This document shows positions 54,283 through 62,332 of a stretch of 64,000 bases of DNA, in pieces (positions within the stretch are counted from its first letter, which is position 1; each line of letters begins with the position of its first letter). The stretch comes from Cacconaster sp033811195. Lineage in GTDB: Bacteria > Bacteroidota > Bacteroidia > Bacteroidales > UBA932. The DNA is taken from the NCBI GenBank assembly GCA_033811195.1, contig JAPXOZ010000003.1, positions 62,001 to 126,000 on the forward strand, read 5' to 3'. A model generated the notes under the pieces. It had not been told where the DNA came from and did not search any database. It worked only from the letters and a program-made list of their open reading frames with translations. The position numbers and the translations under genes were made by a program.

Positions 54283-55269
54283 ATGAAAACAAAATTCTTT
54301 TTAATTCTGCTTACAGCGGTATCTATTCTGGTTTCCTGTAACTTGAAGGTACAGACAGACCCTGAAGAGTGGGCTATAGTGTTGCATGCGGGAGCAGGCG
54401 GCACCCAGGCAATGTCTGCAGAGGATGAGGCAGCTTACTGCATTTTTCTCAATGAAGCCCTGGAACAAGGCAAATCTATCCTTATTTCAGGCGGCAGTGC
54501 GCTTGACGCCGTAGAAGCTACTGTTCTCTATCTCGAGGATTGTCCTCTTTTCAACGCTGGAAAAGGTGCTGTTATGACTTCAGATGGGCGTCATGAACTT
54601 GATGCCTCAATAATGGATGGTCGTGACCTCTCGGCTGGTGCCGTTGCTGGTGTTACCGATATAAAGAACCCTATAAAAGCCGCACGTTTGGTGATGGAGA
54701 AGACACCCCACGTGCTTCTTATTGGAGAGGGTGCTTCTTATTTTGCACGGGAGCAGGAGCTTGAGATTGTACCAAACTCCTATTTTACGACTGAGAGCAG
54801 TAAAATCGAGCTCGAAAAAGCTCTCGAAGAGAAAAGAACAGGTGCTCCGATAGGTACCGTGGGGTGCGTTGCTCTTGATAGTGAAGGCAATATTGCCGCC
54901 GCTACTTCCACGGGAGGCATGACCGGTAAGAAATGGGGCAGGGTAGGCGATGTGCCCATCATCGGTGCCTCTACGATTGCTGACAATAACTTTGTAGGCG
55001 TTTCAAGTACGGGTCATGGTGAGCTCTGGATTCGCAGGTCCGTAGCACACGACATCTATGCCCTTATGGATTATAAAGGGCTTCCTCTTAAAGATGCAGT
55101 CCACGAGGTTATCTGGAACAAAATAGACAAGATGGAGGGCTCAGGAGGTGGCGTAATCTGCATAGACCGCTTCGGAAATATTGTAATGGATTTTAATACA
55201 CATATCATGTACCGAGCTTGGGCTAAAGCTTCAGGTGAATCCGGTGCTGCTGTAAACCGTAACCACTAA
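54283..55269 (+). CDS. Lipid-anchored isoaspartyl peptidase/L-asparaginase
   Basis: This 328-residue Ntn-hydrolase precursor of the plant-type asparaginase family (T2) removes isoaspartyl dipeptides or asparagine amide. The signal peptide ends with a lipobox Cys19 (ILVSCNLK), so the enzyme should be membrane-tethered in the periplasm. HAGAGG, FNAGKGAV and DASIMDG are family motifs, and autocleavage would free the nucleophile Thr in APIGTVGCVA; GGMTGKKWGR and STGHGE follow. ATG 54283 is chosen because it begins the signal peptide. A META-domain lipoprotein follows after 20 bases. Confidence 0.92.
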   Translation: MKTKFFLILLTAVSILVSCNLKVQTDPEEWAIVLHAGAGGTQAMSAEDEAAYCIFLNEALEQGKSILISGGSALDAVEATVLYLEDCPLFNAGKGAVMTSDGRHELDASIMDGRDLSAGAVAGVTDIKNPIKAARLVMEKTPHVLLIGEGASYFAREQELEIVPNSYFTTESSKIELEKALEEKRTGAPIGTVGCVALDSEGNIAAATSTGGMTGKKWGRVGDVPIIGASTIADNNFVGVSSTGHGELWIRRSVAHDIYALMDYKGLPLKDAVHEVIWNKIDKMEGSGGGVICIDRFGNIVMDFNTHIMYRAWAKASGESGAAVNRNH

Positions 55270-55289
55270 CCAACCAAATTATAACCAAA

Positions 55290-55775
55290 ATGAAAAAATT
55301 AATTAATTATGCAGTTGTACTCCTGGCAGCTATTTCACTGGTAGGATGCGGTACACCAAAAGATGCTCCCGTTGATCTTAACGGGAACTGGACAATTACG
55401 GAACTGAATGGCCTTGACGAGACCGTTTCTCTCGAGGGAAATTTCTTCCAGTTTAATTCGGAAGAAGGGATTTTCTCCGCTTATCTCGGATGCAATAGTA
55501 TTGCAGGTAAGTACCTATTTGAAGATCCCTCAATCACTTTTACCGATATTGCTCGCACAGAGATGGCGTGTGATAACATGAACTCTGAAGAGTTATTCTG
55601 CTATCTTATTGAGCAGGTTGCTCTATGTGCTGTAACAGAGGAAGGTTTTCTGCAGTTGAAGTCTGCTGAAGATGAGGTTCTCATTACCCTTCAGAAAGTA
55701 GAGGAAGTAGAGGAAATAGAGGTTGTAGTAGAGGAGCAGACAGAGGAACAGCCTGAGGAGCCGGTAGAGGAGTAA
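55290..55775 (+). CDS. META-domain (HslJ-like) lipoprotein
   Basis: This is a 161-residue lipoprotein with lipobox Cys20 (SLVGCGTP). The META domain occupies residues 30-135, starting LNGNWTITELNG and including YLGCNSIAGKY and the RTEMACDN segment with a conserved Cys pair. The last 25 residues are almost all acidic (repeats of VEE, QTEEQPEE). HslJ relatives are linked to heat shock or novobiocin resistance in E. coli, but a precise function is unknown. It ends the gpsA-pgi-asparaginase unit and is followed by a strong terminator. Confidence 0.88.
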   Translation: MKKLINYAVVLLAAISLVGCGTPKDAPVDLNGNWTITELNGLDETVSLEGNFFQFNSEEGIFSAYLGCNSIAGKYLFEDPSITFTDIARTEMACDNMNSEELFCYLIEQVALCAVTEEGFLQLKSAEDEVLITLQKVEEVEEIEVVVEEQTEEQPEEPVEE

Positions 55776-55883
55776 ACTGACATCTGACAGAGAATTAGTA
55801 AATGATATTGACACTTCCCTGAGTTTCGATAAAACCTCGGGGGTTAATTCTTTGATAATTTCTCTATATATCACAACTATTTG

Positions 55884-55928
55884 AAGGTCTACGACACTCG
55901 TGTTGTAGACCTTTATTCCTTTCTTTTT
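55884..55928 (+). terminator. Strong Rho-independent terminator after META lipoprotein
   Basis: AAGGTCTACGACA (55884-55896) and TGTTGTAGACCTT (55901-55913) form a 13-bp stem with one G-T pair and a 4-base loop, followed by TTATTCCTTTCTTTTT. The rsmI promoter box starts 2 bases beyond the T-run. Confidence 0.88.
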
Positions 55929-55930
55929 GC

Positions 55931-55938
55931 TACCTTTG
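55931..55938 (+). promoter_or_regulatory. -7 box TACCTTTG of rsmI-like gene
   Basis: TACCTTTG ends 5 bases before the ATG at 55944, so the transcript should have an extremely short leader. No TTTG is present at the usual distance; the upstream region is the terminator's T-rich tract. Confidence 0.55.
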
Positions 55939-55943
55939 CTTCA

Positions 55944-56645
55944 ATGAAATCCAGACTCCATCTGATACCCGCTCCTCTTGGTGGAGACGACCCTCGGGAT
56001 GTGCTGCCCGCTCCACTTTTCGAGGTCATTGGCTCATTGAAGCTCTTTTTTGTTGAGGAACTTCGTACTGCCCGCAGATTTCTCTCAAAGGCGGGATTGA
56101 AGGGACAAATTGATAATATTACTTTCTATGAGCTCAATGAACATACTGCTCGTGAACAAATAGAGGGATATTTAGAGTTCCTTAAAGAGCAGGAGGCAGG
56201 ACTGATCTCGGAGGCTGGACTTCCTGCAGTTGCCGATCCCGGTGCACTGCTGGTTGAACTTGCGCATAAGCATGATGTCGAAGTTGTGCCTTATGTGGGA
56301 CCCTCTTCGTTGATGATGGCCTTGATGGCTTCCGGAATGAACGGACAATGCTTCGCCTTTACCGGTTATCTGCCGATTAAAAAGCAGGAACGCAAAGCCA
56401 GAATTGAGCAACTCGAAAAAATCTCACGCCAGCTGCAGCAGACTCAGATCATCATTGAAACACCCTATCGCAACGACTCTTTGATGGAAGATCTGCTCGC
56501 TTGCTGCCAAGAGACAACCAGTATCTGTATCGCAGCTGATTTAACCCTACCTGAGCAATACATTCGAACTCGAACTGTGGCTGGTTGGAAAAAGTTTCCG
56601 ATGACTATTGGCAAGCGTCCCTGTGTATTTGTACTTCAGGCATAA
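55944..56645 (+). CDS. RsmI-like tetrapyrrole-methylase-family methyltransferase
   Basis: This 233-residue SAM-dependent methyltransferase resembles RsmI, which 2'-O-methylates C1402 of 16S rRNA. The N-terminal LHLIPAPLGG replaces the usual VATPIGNL. LISEAGLPAVADPG, VVPYVGPSSLMMALMASG and FTGYLP are RsmI-type motifs. Bacteroidetes often have both a true RsmI and this shorter paralogue, so the substrate is not certain. ATG 55944 is chosen; upstream codons lie within the terminator and promoter. folB follows after 11 bases. Confidence 0.85.
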   Translation: MKSRLHLIPAPLGGDDPRDVLPAPLFEVIGSLKLFFVEELRTARRFLSKAGLKGQIDNITFYELNEHTAREQIEGYLEFLKEQEAGLISEAGLPAVADPGALLVELAHKHDVEVVPYVGPSSLMMALMASGMNGQCFAFTGYLPIKKQERKARIEQLEKISRQLQQTQIIIETPYRNDSLMEDLLACCQETTSICIAADLTLPEQYIRTRTVAGWKKFPMTIGKRPCVFVLQA

Positions 56646-56656
56646 AGCGAAGAATT

Positions 56657-57010
56657 ATGGAAGCAAAATTGAAACTTGAAAATATGGAGTTCTACTCTTA
56701 CCACGGCTGTCTTGAGCATGAGCGTAAGGTAGGTAACCGCTTTAGAGTGGACTTCGAGTGCATTTATCCCGTAATGGCAGCTGCTGAATCGGACAATCTT
56801 GATTATGCTCCCGATTATTCGCAAATCTATGCCTTGATAGACCGTGAGATGGCACAACCCTCCAATCTTCTTGAAAACGTAGCATATCGCATCCTCAATT
56901 CAGTGCGCAATGAGTTTCCTCTAATCACAAGTGCCAGTATAACAGTATACAAATACAATCCGCCGGTGGGAGGTCAAGTTCATACCTCTTCCATTACTCT
57001 GAACTACTGA
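56657..57010 (+). CDS. folB: Dihydroneopterin aldolase
   Basis: FolB cleaves dihydroneopterin in folate synthesis. The 117-residue protein shows the family pattern LENMEFYSYHGCLEHERKVGNRF, DYSQIY, the catalytic Glu/Lys region LLENVAYRI and a terminal VYKYNPPVGGQV. ATG 56657 matches the usual start (EAKLKLENMEF), while a longer frame to 56585 lies in the rsmI-like gene. mtaB follows after 6 bases. Confidence 0.92.
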   Translation: MEAKLKLENMEFYSYHGCLEHERKVGNRFRVDFECIYPVMAAAESDNLDYAPDYSQIYALIDREMAQPSNLLENVAYRILNSVRNEFPLITSASITVYKYNPPVGGQVHTSSITLNY

Positions 57011-57016
57011 TATCTG

Positions 57017-58309
57017 ATGGAGAGTACGACCAAACATACGGTTGCATTTGCTACTCTTGGGTGTAAATTGAATTTTGCAGAGACCTCTACTATCGCTAGG
57101 TCCTTCGCAGCTGCAGGATATCGTAAGGTGAGTGCCAATAGTCCCGCTGATATCTATGTAGTCAATACCTGTTCAGTTACCGAACACTCCGATAAAAAGT
57201 GTCGGAATATCATACGCAAACTTCACAAACTTTCACCTAATGCTTTGATTGGGGTTACAGGTTGCTATGCGCAGCTAAAGCCTCAGGAGGTGCTGCAAAT
57301 TGAGGGTGTGACAGCGCTCTTCGGAACTTCACACAGAGGTGAGGTTTTTGAAACACTTCACAGGATGCTACATGAACGCAGGAGAGGAGAGAAGATTACT
57401 ATGACTTCTCCAATAGAGGTGGTAAAGTCTATTTTTCCTGCATATTCTTCAGGGGATAGGACGCGTTCTTTTCTCAAGGTACAGGATGGTTGCGACTACC
57501 ATTGTGCTTATTGTACAGTGCCTTTGGCGCGGGGTGAGAGCCGCAACGTTCCAATTTCTAATCTGGTTTCACAAGCTGAAGAGATCGCTTCTACCGGCAT
57601 AGTTGAGATTGTTCTGACGGGGGTGAATACAGGTGATTTCGGCAAAAGTAATGGAGAGTCCTTCCTTGAATTACTTAAGCAACTCGATAGGGTGGAGGCT
57701 ATCTCCCGATACAGGATTTCCTCTATTGAGCCTAATCTTCTTACGGAAGAGATAGTGGAATGGATAGCTTCCGGTTCAAAATTCCTTCCACATTTTCATA
57801 TTCCTATTCAGTCAGGGTGTGACACAGTGCTGAAAAGGATGCGCCGCCGCTATACGACTACCCTTTTTGAATCCCGTATTGAAATGATCAGAGATAAGAT
57901 GGAATCACCTGAGCAGCGCTTCAGCAGGGTATTCTTCGGTATAGATGTAATAGTGGGATTCCCTGGAGAAACTGATGAAGAATTTGAGCAGACCTATAGA
58001 TTTCTCGAAAAAATAAAACCGGCATTTCTGCATATATTTCCCTATTCGAGGAGAGCCGGAACTCCGGCAGCCCTTATGCCGGACCAGGTGCAGGAGAGCG
58101 TAAAAAGAGTACGTGCGGCACGTTTAAAGGAGCTTTCCGACAGGTTGAATGCGGAATTTTGTGCTGCCAACAGAGGTCGCACGTTGCCCGTGCTTTTCGA
58201 GAGTACCCGTAAGGGAGGCGTGATGTTGGGTTATACGGACAATTATATAAAGATAGAGCGCCCATACGATCCGGCGCTTATCGGCAAGATTTCGCAGGTA
58301 ACGCTCTAA
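57017..58309 (+). CDS. mtaB: tRNA t6A37 methylthiotransferase MtaB
   Basis: MtaB adds a methylthio group to t6A37 of tRNAs. The 430-residue protein has the UPF0004 domain with three cluster cysteines (LGCKLNF, NTCSVTE, GCYAQ), the radical SAM motif CDYHCAYC (CX3CX2C), HIPIQSGCD and GFPGETDEEF, and a C-terminal TRAM-like tail. It ends a three-gene unit with rsmI-like and folB. It converges on the C69 dipeptidase gene with an 18-base gap and no clear terminator. Confidence 0.95.
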   Translation: MESTTKHTVAFATLGCKLNFAETSTIARSFAAAGYRKVSANSPADIYVVNTCSVTEHSDKKCRNIIRKLHKLSPNALIGVTGCYAQLKPQEVLQIEGVTALFGTSHRGEVFETLHRMLHERRRGEKITMTSPIEVVKSIFPAYSSGDRTRSFLKVQDGCDYHCAYCTVPLARGESRNVPISNLVSQAEEIASTGIVEIVLTGVNTGDFGKSNGESFLELLKQLDRVEAISRYRISSIEPNLLTEEIVEWIASGSKFLPHFHIPIQSGCDTVLKRMRRRYTTTLFESRIEMIRDKMESPEQRFSRVFFGIDVIVGFPGETDEEFEQTYRFLEKIKPAFLHIFPYSRRAGTPAALMPDQVQESVKRVRAARLKELSDRLNAEFCAANRGRTLPVLFESTRKGGVMLGYTDNYIKIERPYDPALIGKISQVTL

Positions 58310-58327
58310 GTCTCTACCTTACGATAA

Positions 58328-59995
58328 TTATTTCACCACTTTTATCTTTTCCCCGATATCATTGACTATCGCACGTTTAAAGCGCTCGTTGTAGCCCTTC
58401 TGAATGGGCCCTGGAGGGATTGTAGCGGAGTGTCCATTGGTGATGAAAGCTCCATTTTCATCCTGACGTTTGGTATTGCCGTCAATATATTTCACGAGGA
58501 GATATTTGTCAAGATTATTCCACTTGTCAAATAGCGCATCAGCTTCTTTTGTAGAAAATGATGTTAGGTATTTGATGGCTCTTCTAGGAGATTTTTTGTG
58601 TAGAATAAGTGCTTGTTCATCTGCAGAGGAGATTTTTTCTACCATTTCCTTTTCGTGAGCTCGAACAATGGAGACAACCTCAGCACCGATTTCGTCATAG
58701 CGTAGATATGCAAACTGTGCAATTCGGTTTGTAAGCCAGAACATTGAGGTAGGGGAATATTCGATCATACTGCCATTTCCGAGGGCATAATGTTCCGAGA
58801 TGTCCGTTGAAGAGGAGTAAACAGGTGTCAGAGGCGAAGTACCAGCATCATCCACAGCAAACCAAAATATGCCTCCTATTGCATCAGGAAGCCAGTTTCG
58901 GGCTTGTCCGACAAACCAAAATCCTGTCTGTTGAGTGGCAATTGCCCTTTCATTGATATACTCCTCACCATCGATTTCAAAGCTCATTGGTCTCCAACGA
59001 TAGGGAAGTGTGTTTCCGCCTGCACCTATGTCGTTGCGCATATCGAAGGGTGTATCTTCAAAATGGTCCCTCATCATATCCGCTACCATATTAACGGATA
59101 GTTTATGTTTCGCCTTGACAGAGAGGGGCAGTCTGTTTTTAGGATTGTGACCTGAAGCATGATCGATATATTTCGACATATCCTCAGCACCGTGTTTGTG
59201 GAAAAAACTCCAGACTCTCGCTTCACAACCTCTCATTGCACCAAAATCGAGCGGACAATAGGTGTCCGCGAAGCTGAAATCCTCATCTTTACCCTCATAT
59301 AGTCCCAGTTCTCTGGCATGTGAGATTACATCCGGCGAATAGAGGCAGTTTTCAGGATCGTTAAGCGGGAATGTAGTGATACGGGCGCAGTTGGCATGAG
59401 CCGAGATATGGCCGTCAGGTATACGTACGGCCACCCATACTGCACCCTTACGAATATTCACGCCATTTACGACTTCTGGCTTGCGTGCGATGATTTCCAA
59501 TATCCAGGCCTCATTAGGATCAGCTATGGAGATAGATTCTCCAACCGAGGCGTAACCATATTGATCGGCAAGTGAGGTGTACAGAGCAATTGCTTCGCGT
59601 GCAGTTCGTGCTCTTTGAAGGGTGATATATATTAGTGACCCATAATCGAGTATGGCATCGGGGTCCACGAGTTCTTCCAGGCCACCCCAGGTAGATTCAC
59701 CTATTATGAGCTGGTGCTCGTTCATATTACCGATGACATTGTATGTCTTTTCAACCTGAGGTATTGTGCCAAGGTAACGGTCTTTGCCCCATTCGTATAT
59801 CGGAAGCATTGTGCCGGCCCTATGTTTCGCTGCGGGGTAGTGGACCAGCGTACCATATCTGGTATGGCTGTCAGCGGCGTATGTTACCATCACGGAGCCG
59901 TCTGTTGAGGCACCTTTGGTGATGATGAGGTTTGTACAAGCAAATCCCGTAATTGTCAGGAGTAGAAGCGCGAATGTAAGTAGTGTACGTTTCAT
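58328..59995 (-). CDS. C69-family dipeptidase
   Basis: This 555-residue Ntn-type cysteine peptidase of the PepD/C69 family is secreted. The N-terminal hydrophobic segment ends GFAC, so cleavage would expose the nucleophile Cys20 (CTNLIITKGASTDGS), as in other Bacteroidetes members. Conserved segments include HQLIIGESTWGG, the ESISIADPNEAWILEI segment and GGNTLPYRW. It degrades dipeptides in the periplasm or outside. It is followed 9 bases before the MBL-fold gene's stop, and the two may share a transcript starting at 60796. Confidence 0.92.
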   Translation of the reverse strand: MKRTLLTFALLLLTITGFACTNLIITKGASTDGSVMVTYAADSHTRYGTLVHYPAAKHRAGTMLPIYEWGKDRYLGTIPQVEKTYNVIGNMNEHQLIIGESTWGGLEELVDPDAILDYGSLIYITLQRARTAREAIALYTSLADQYGYASVGESISIADPNEAWILEIIARKPEVVNGVNIRKGAVWVAVRIPDGHISAHANCARITTFPLNDPENCLYSPDVISHARELGLYEGKDEDFSFADTYCPLDFGAMRGCEARVWSFFHKHGAEDMSKYIDHASGHNPKNRLPLSVKAKHKLSVNMVADMMRDHFEDTPFDMRNDIGAGGNTLPYRWRPMSFEIDGEEYINERAIATQQTGFWFVGQARNWLPDAIGGIFWFAVDDAGTSPLTPVYSSSTDISEHYALGNGSMIEYSPTSMFWLTNRIAQFAYLRYDEIGAEVVSIVRAHEKEMVEKISSADEQALILHKKSPRRAIKYLTSFSTKEADALFDKWNNLDKYLLVKYIDGNTKRQDENGAFITNGHSATIPPGPIQKGYNERFKRAIVNDIGEKIKVVK

Positions 59996-60004
59996 AATCT
60001 ATTA

Positions 60005-60796
60005 TCAAAATTCAATTGTGAGCCCGTCATACGCCGGCTCTATACTGAAGGGTTGTGCGGATAGTTCATTTTTAAGCTGCGCGTGCAGAGGCAGCTGGTG
60101 TGAAAGGTGTGTAAGGAAGGAACGTTTCGCTCCAACTTTTTTAGCAACTTCGATGGCTTCTGGCAACGAGTAATGGGAGATATGTGTCGTGTGTTTAACC
60201 GTATTGATGACAAAGAGCGAAGCACCTGTAAGTTTGTCATACTCTTCATCTGCAATGAAATTGGCGTCGGTGATATATACAAGACTACCTATGCGGAATC
60301 CCAATATAGGGAGTCGGTAATGCATTACCCTGATAGGGGTAATTGTGACCTTCTTTCCGTTGCTCCCTGTCACTGTGAAAGGGGTATTATTAATAATTTT
60401 TATGTTGAATTCGGGAACTCCGGGGTATTTATGTTGAGCAAAAACATAGGAATACTCCATTCGGAGAGATTGCTCTACTCGCTTTTCACAATAAATAGGT
60501 ACGGCGCATTTCTCAAGGTAATTGAGAGCGCGCACATCGTCAAGTCCACCTGTGTGATCTTTGTGTTGATGTGTTAGGAGGATTGCATCCAGATGCGAAA
60601 TCTTTTCCCGAAGCATCTGTTGCCTAAAGTCAGGTCCTGCATCTATGAGAATTGAAACTCCCTCATATGTCACTAGAGCCGAAGTCCTGAGTCTTTGGTC
60701 TCTCGCATCAGTGGAAGAGCAAACCTCGCATCCGCATCCTATCATAGGCACACCCTGTGACGTGCCTGTACCTAAAAATGTAATAGTGTTGCCCAT
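60005..60796 (-). CDS. MBL-fold metallohydrolase (PhnP/RNase Z-like)
   Basis: This 263-residue metallo-beta-lactamase-fold protein has GTGTSQGVPMIGCGCEVC at the N-terminus, a PhnP-like zinc-finger type Cys pair, then the metal site LTHQHKDHTGG, GxxD-type ligands and a terminal THLSHQ. Such proteins hydrolyse cyclic phosphodiesters or other esters; the substrate is unknown. ATG 60796 is chosen; an in-frame extension to 60883 lies in heptamer repeats. A TAATTTTG box (60803-60810, minus) ends 6 bases before the ATG, so the mRNA is nearly leaderless. Confidence 0.88.
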   Translation of the reverse strand: MGNTITFLGTGTSQGVPMIGCGCEVCSSTDARDQRLRTSALVTYEGVSILIDAGPDFRQQMLREKISHLDAILLTHQHKDHTGGLDDVRALNYLEKCAVPIYCEKRVEQSLRMEYSYVFAQHKYPGVPEFNIKIINNTPFTVTGSNGKKVTITPIRVMHYRLPILGFRIGSLVYITDANFIADEEYDKLTGASLFVINTVKHTTHISHYSLPEAIEVAKKVGAKRSFLTHLSHQLPLHAQLKNELSAQPFSIEPAYDGLTIEF

Positions 60797-60802
60797 GACC
60801 GA

Positions 60803-60810
60803 CAAAATTA
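60803..60810 (-). promoter_or_regulatory. -7 box TAATTTTG of MBL-fold gene
   Basis: On the minus strand TAATTTTG is followed after 6 bases by the ATG at 60796. The expected -33 position lies in the adjoining heptamer element and shows no TTTG. Confidence 0.5.
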
Positions 60811-60815
60811 CTAAA

Positions 60816-60889
60816 AAAATCCAAGTTACGAGTTGCGCGGTACGGAGTACGTGGTGCGAGTTGCGTTGTGACTCATTGCGCATAGCGCA
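60816..60889. repeat. Heptamer-repeat element between AraC-type and MBL genes
   Basis: Units AAGTTAC, GAGTTGC, GCGGTAC, GGAGTAC, GTGGTGC, GAGTTGC and GTTGTGA run at a strict 7-base period from about 60823 to 60871, followed by a palindrome-like ATTGCGCATAGCGCAT. It lies just downstream of the stop codon of the AraC-type gene and overlaps the -33 region of the MBL-fold gene. Confidence 0.75.
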
Positions 60890-61990
60890 TCATTTCTTGA
60901 CAGCTTTTTTGTCACGATAATCGGTAGGAGAGCATCCCGCTATTTTCTTGAAGTAGAGGTAAAAGTTACTTTGTGTGACAAACCCCACCTGTTGTGCTAT
61001 TTGATTGATTGAAATTTCTGGATTCTCGGAAATGAGTTCCTGGGCTTTACGGATACGTAATTCATTGCGCCAGGTACGAAAATCACACGGCATATTGTTG
61101 CGAAAATAGCTGCGTAAAAAGGGCAGGTCAGTACCTAATACCTTGGCTATCTCTTCGGTACTGATATCTCCTTGCGTGTATCCTCCATCCAAAACCCATT
61201 GTTCAAGCGATTTTTTCAATTGCAACTCATTCTCGGCATCCATTTCCTCCAATATTTCAAATTTTGATGGAATTTGTCCCGGTTCGCGAGCAGTCGCAGA
61301 GAGATAAAAATCAAAATTGGCTAAGAAATTGATGAAACGAATTGCAAACCACGCATAAAACATGATGTATATCATCACAAAGAATACGTAGAACTGAAAC
61401 GGGAAATAGGCTGATACAGAAGCAATGATCCCCAGCGAAAGTGCGGCGTAGAAACTTATTTTTACCCATTTTAGACGTCCTTGCTCATCTTCGTCATAAT
61501 AATCCTCCAATTGCTTGAGACTTATCGCGTACTTCTTATTGAAATATAAGAAGTACAATAATAATTGGCAGAAGTATGCAGCCAGAAAAACATAGATAAC
61601 CCAATTGTAGGGCTGTAAATTAAATGCTGCCAGTAAATAGAGTATGATAATGCCAAATATGAGTACTGCATGCAATAGTATCTGTTTACGACTAATAGAA
61701 ATAGGTTGAAGAATAGTAATAAGTGTAAAGGTGAAAAACATTGATTGAATAGAAGCTCCGGGAGGCGTAAATATTTCTACCCACATAATATTGAATCCTC
61801 CATCAAAAAAGTACTCTATGAAAGCCGGTACAGCCAGCATAAAATATGAAATTGCCAGAAACAATCTTGCAAGACGCAGATTGACTGTTTTTTTCTCAAC
61901 TCTGATTCGGAAGCCGAGTAGAGCAATACCCAATATGGATAGCACAATAATTTGTGCGAATGTAACTGAACTATATAAATCTTTTAGCAT
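60890..61990 (-). CDS. Membrane-embedded AraC-family transcription regulator
   Basis: This 366-residue protein has seven or so hydrophobic segments in residues 1-225 and a C-terminal AraC-type DNA-binding domain of about 100 residues (TWRNELRIRKAQELI, then SINQIAQQVGFVTQSNFYLYFKKIAGCSPTDYR). The membrane part would sense an envelope or membrane signal and act directly on DNA, as in other Bacteroidetes fusions of this type. It is divergent from the collagen-like lipoprotein gene across 342 bases with a palindromic site, so that gene is a plausible target. Confidence 0.88.
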   Translation of the reverse strand: MLKDLYSSVTFAQIIVLSILGIALLGFRIRVEKKTVNLRLARLFLAISYFMLAVPAFIEYFFDGGFNIMWVEIFTPPGASIQSMFFTFTLITILQPISISRKQILLHAVLIFGIIILYLLAAFNLQPYNWVIYVFLAAYFCQLLLYFLYFNKKYAISLKQLEDYYDEDEQGRLKWVKISFYAALSLGIIASVSAYFPFQFYVFFVMIYIMFYAWFAIRFINFLANFDFYLSATAREPGQIPSKFEILEEMDAENELQLKKSLEQWVLDGGYTQGDISTEEIAKVLGTDLPFLRSYFRNNMPCDFRTWRNELRIRKAQELISENPEISINQIAQQVGFVTQSNFYLYFKKIAGCSPTDYRDKKAVKK

Positions 61991-62332
61991 ATATGGTAAC
62001 TACACTAAAACAGGATCTAACAACCAATACTGTGTGATCTGAACTGACTATTATATCACTAATTGACAAAATTAGTAAAATAATTTTGTTAAACTAATTT
62101 GTGCGCATTATTAAAAGAAATATAGAGTAATGTTGTGCCAAATGATGTTCTAGCCACTCTATTTTGTTTATCATACAAATAGAGTACTCTATTTTGCGTA
62201 AGCATCTGAAATAGACCACTGGCTCTCTTTTTTATTATTATTAAGCATTGTAATTTTGTTAAAATTTGTGTCTATGAGAACATACTGACTAGAAAATATA
62301 CATAAAAAATTAACCAACTAATATTAACCAAT
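61991..62332. other. AT-rich divergent intergenic region, regulator to lipoprotein
   Basis: The 342-base region holds a minus-strand TAATTTTG box (62067-62074) for the AraC-type gene, plus-strand TAATTTTG boxes at 62081-62088 and 62251-62258, the latter giving a 70-base leader for the lipoprotein, and the palindrome at 62177-62194. No ORF of interest is seen. Confidence 0.6.
62153..62194. promoter_or_regulatory. Palindrome with extra half-site in divergent region
   Basis: AAATAGAGTACTCTATTT (62177-62194) is a perfect 18-bp palindrome. An additional half-site CACTCTATTTTG (62154-62165) repeats its right half, and a weaker half-site TAGAGTAATG lies near 62123. The core 14 bases are identical to 41213-41226. 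It is a likely operator, possibly for the adjacent AraC-type regulator, though AraC proteins usually bind direct repeats. Confidence 0.55.
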
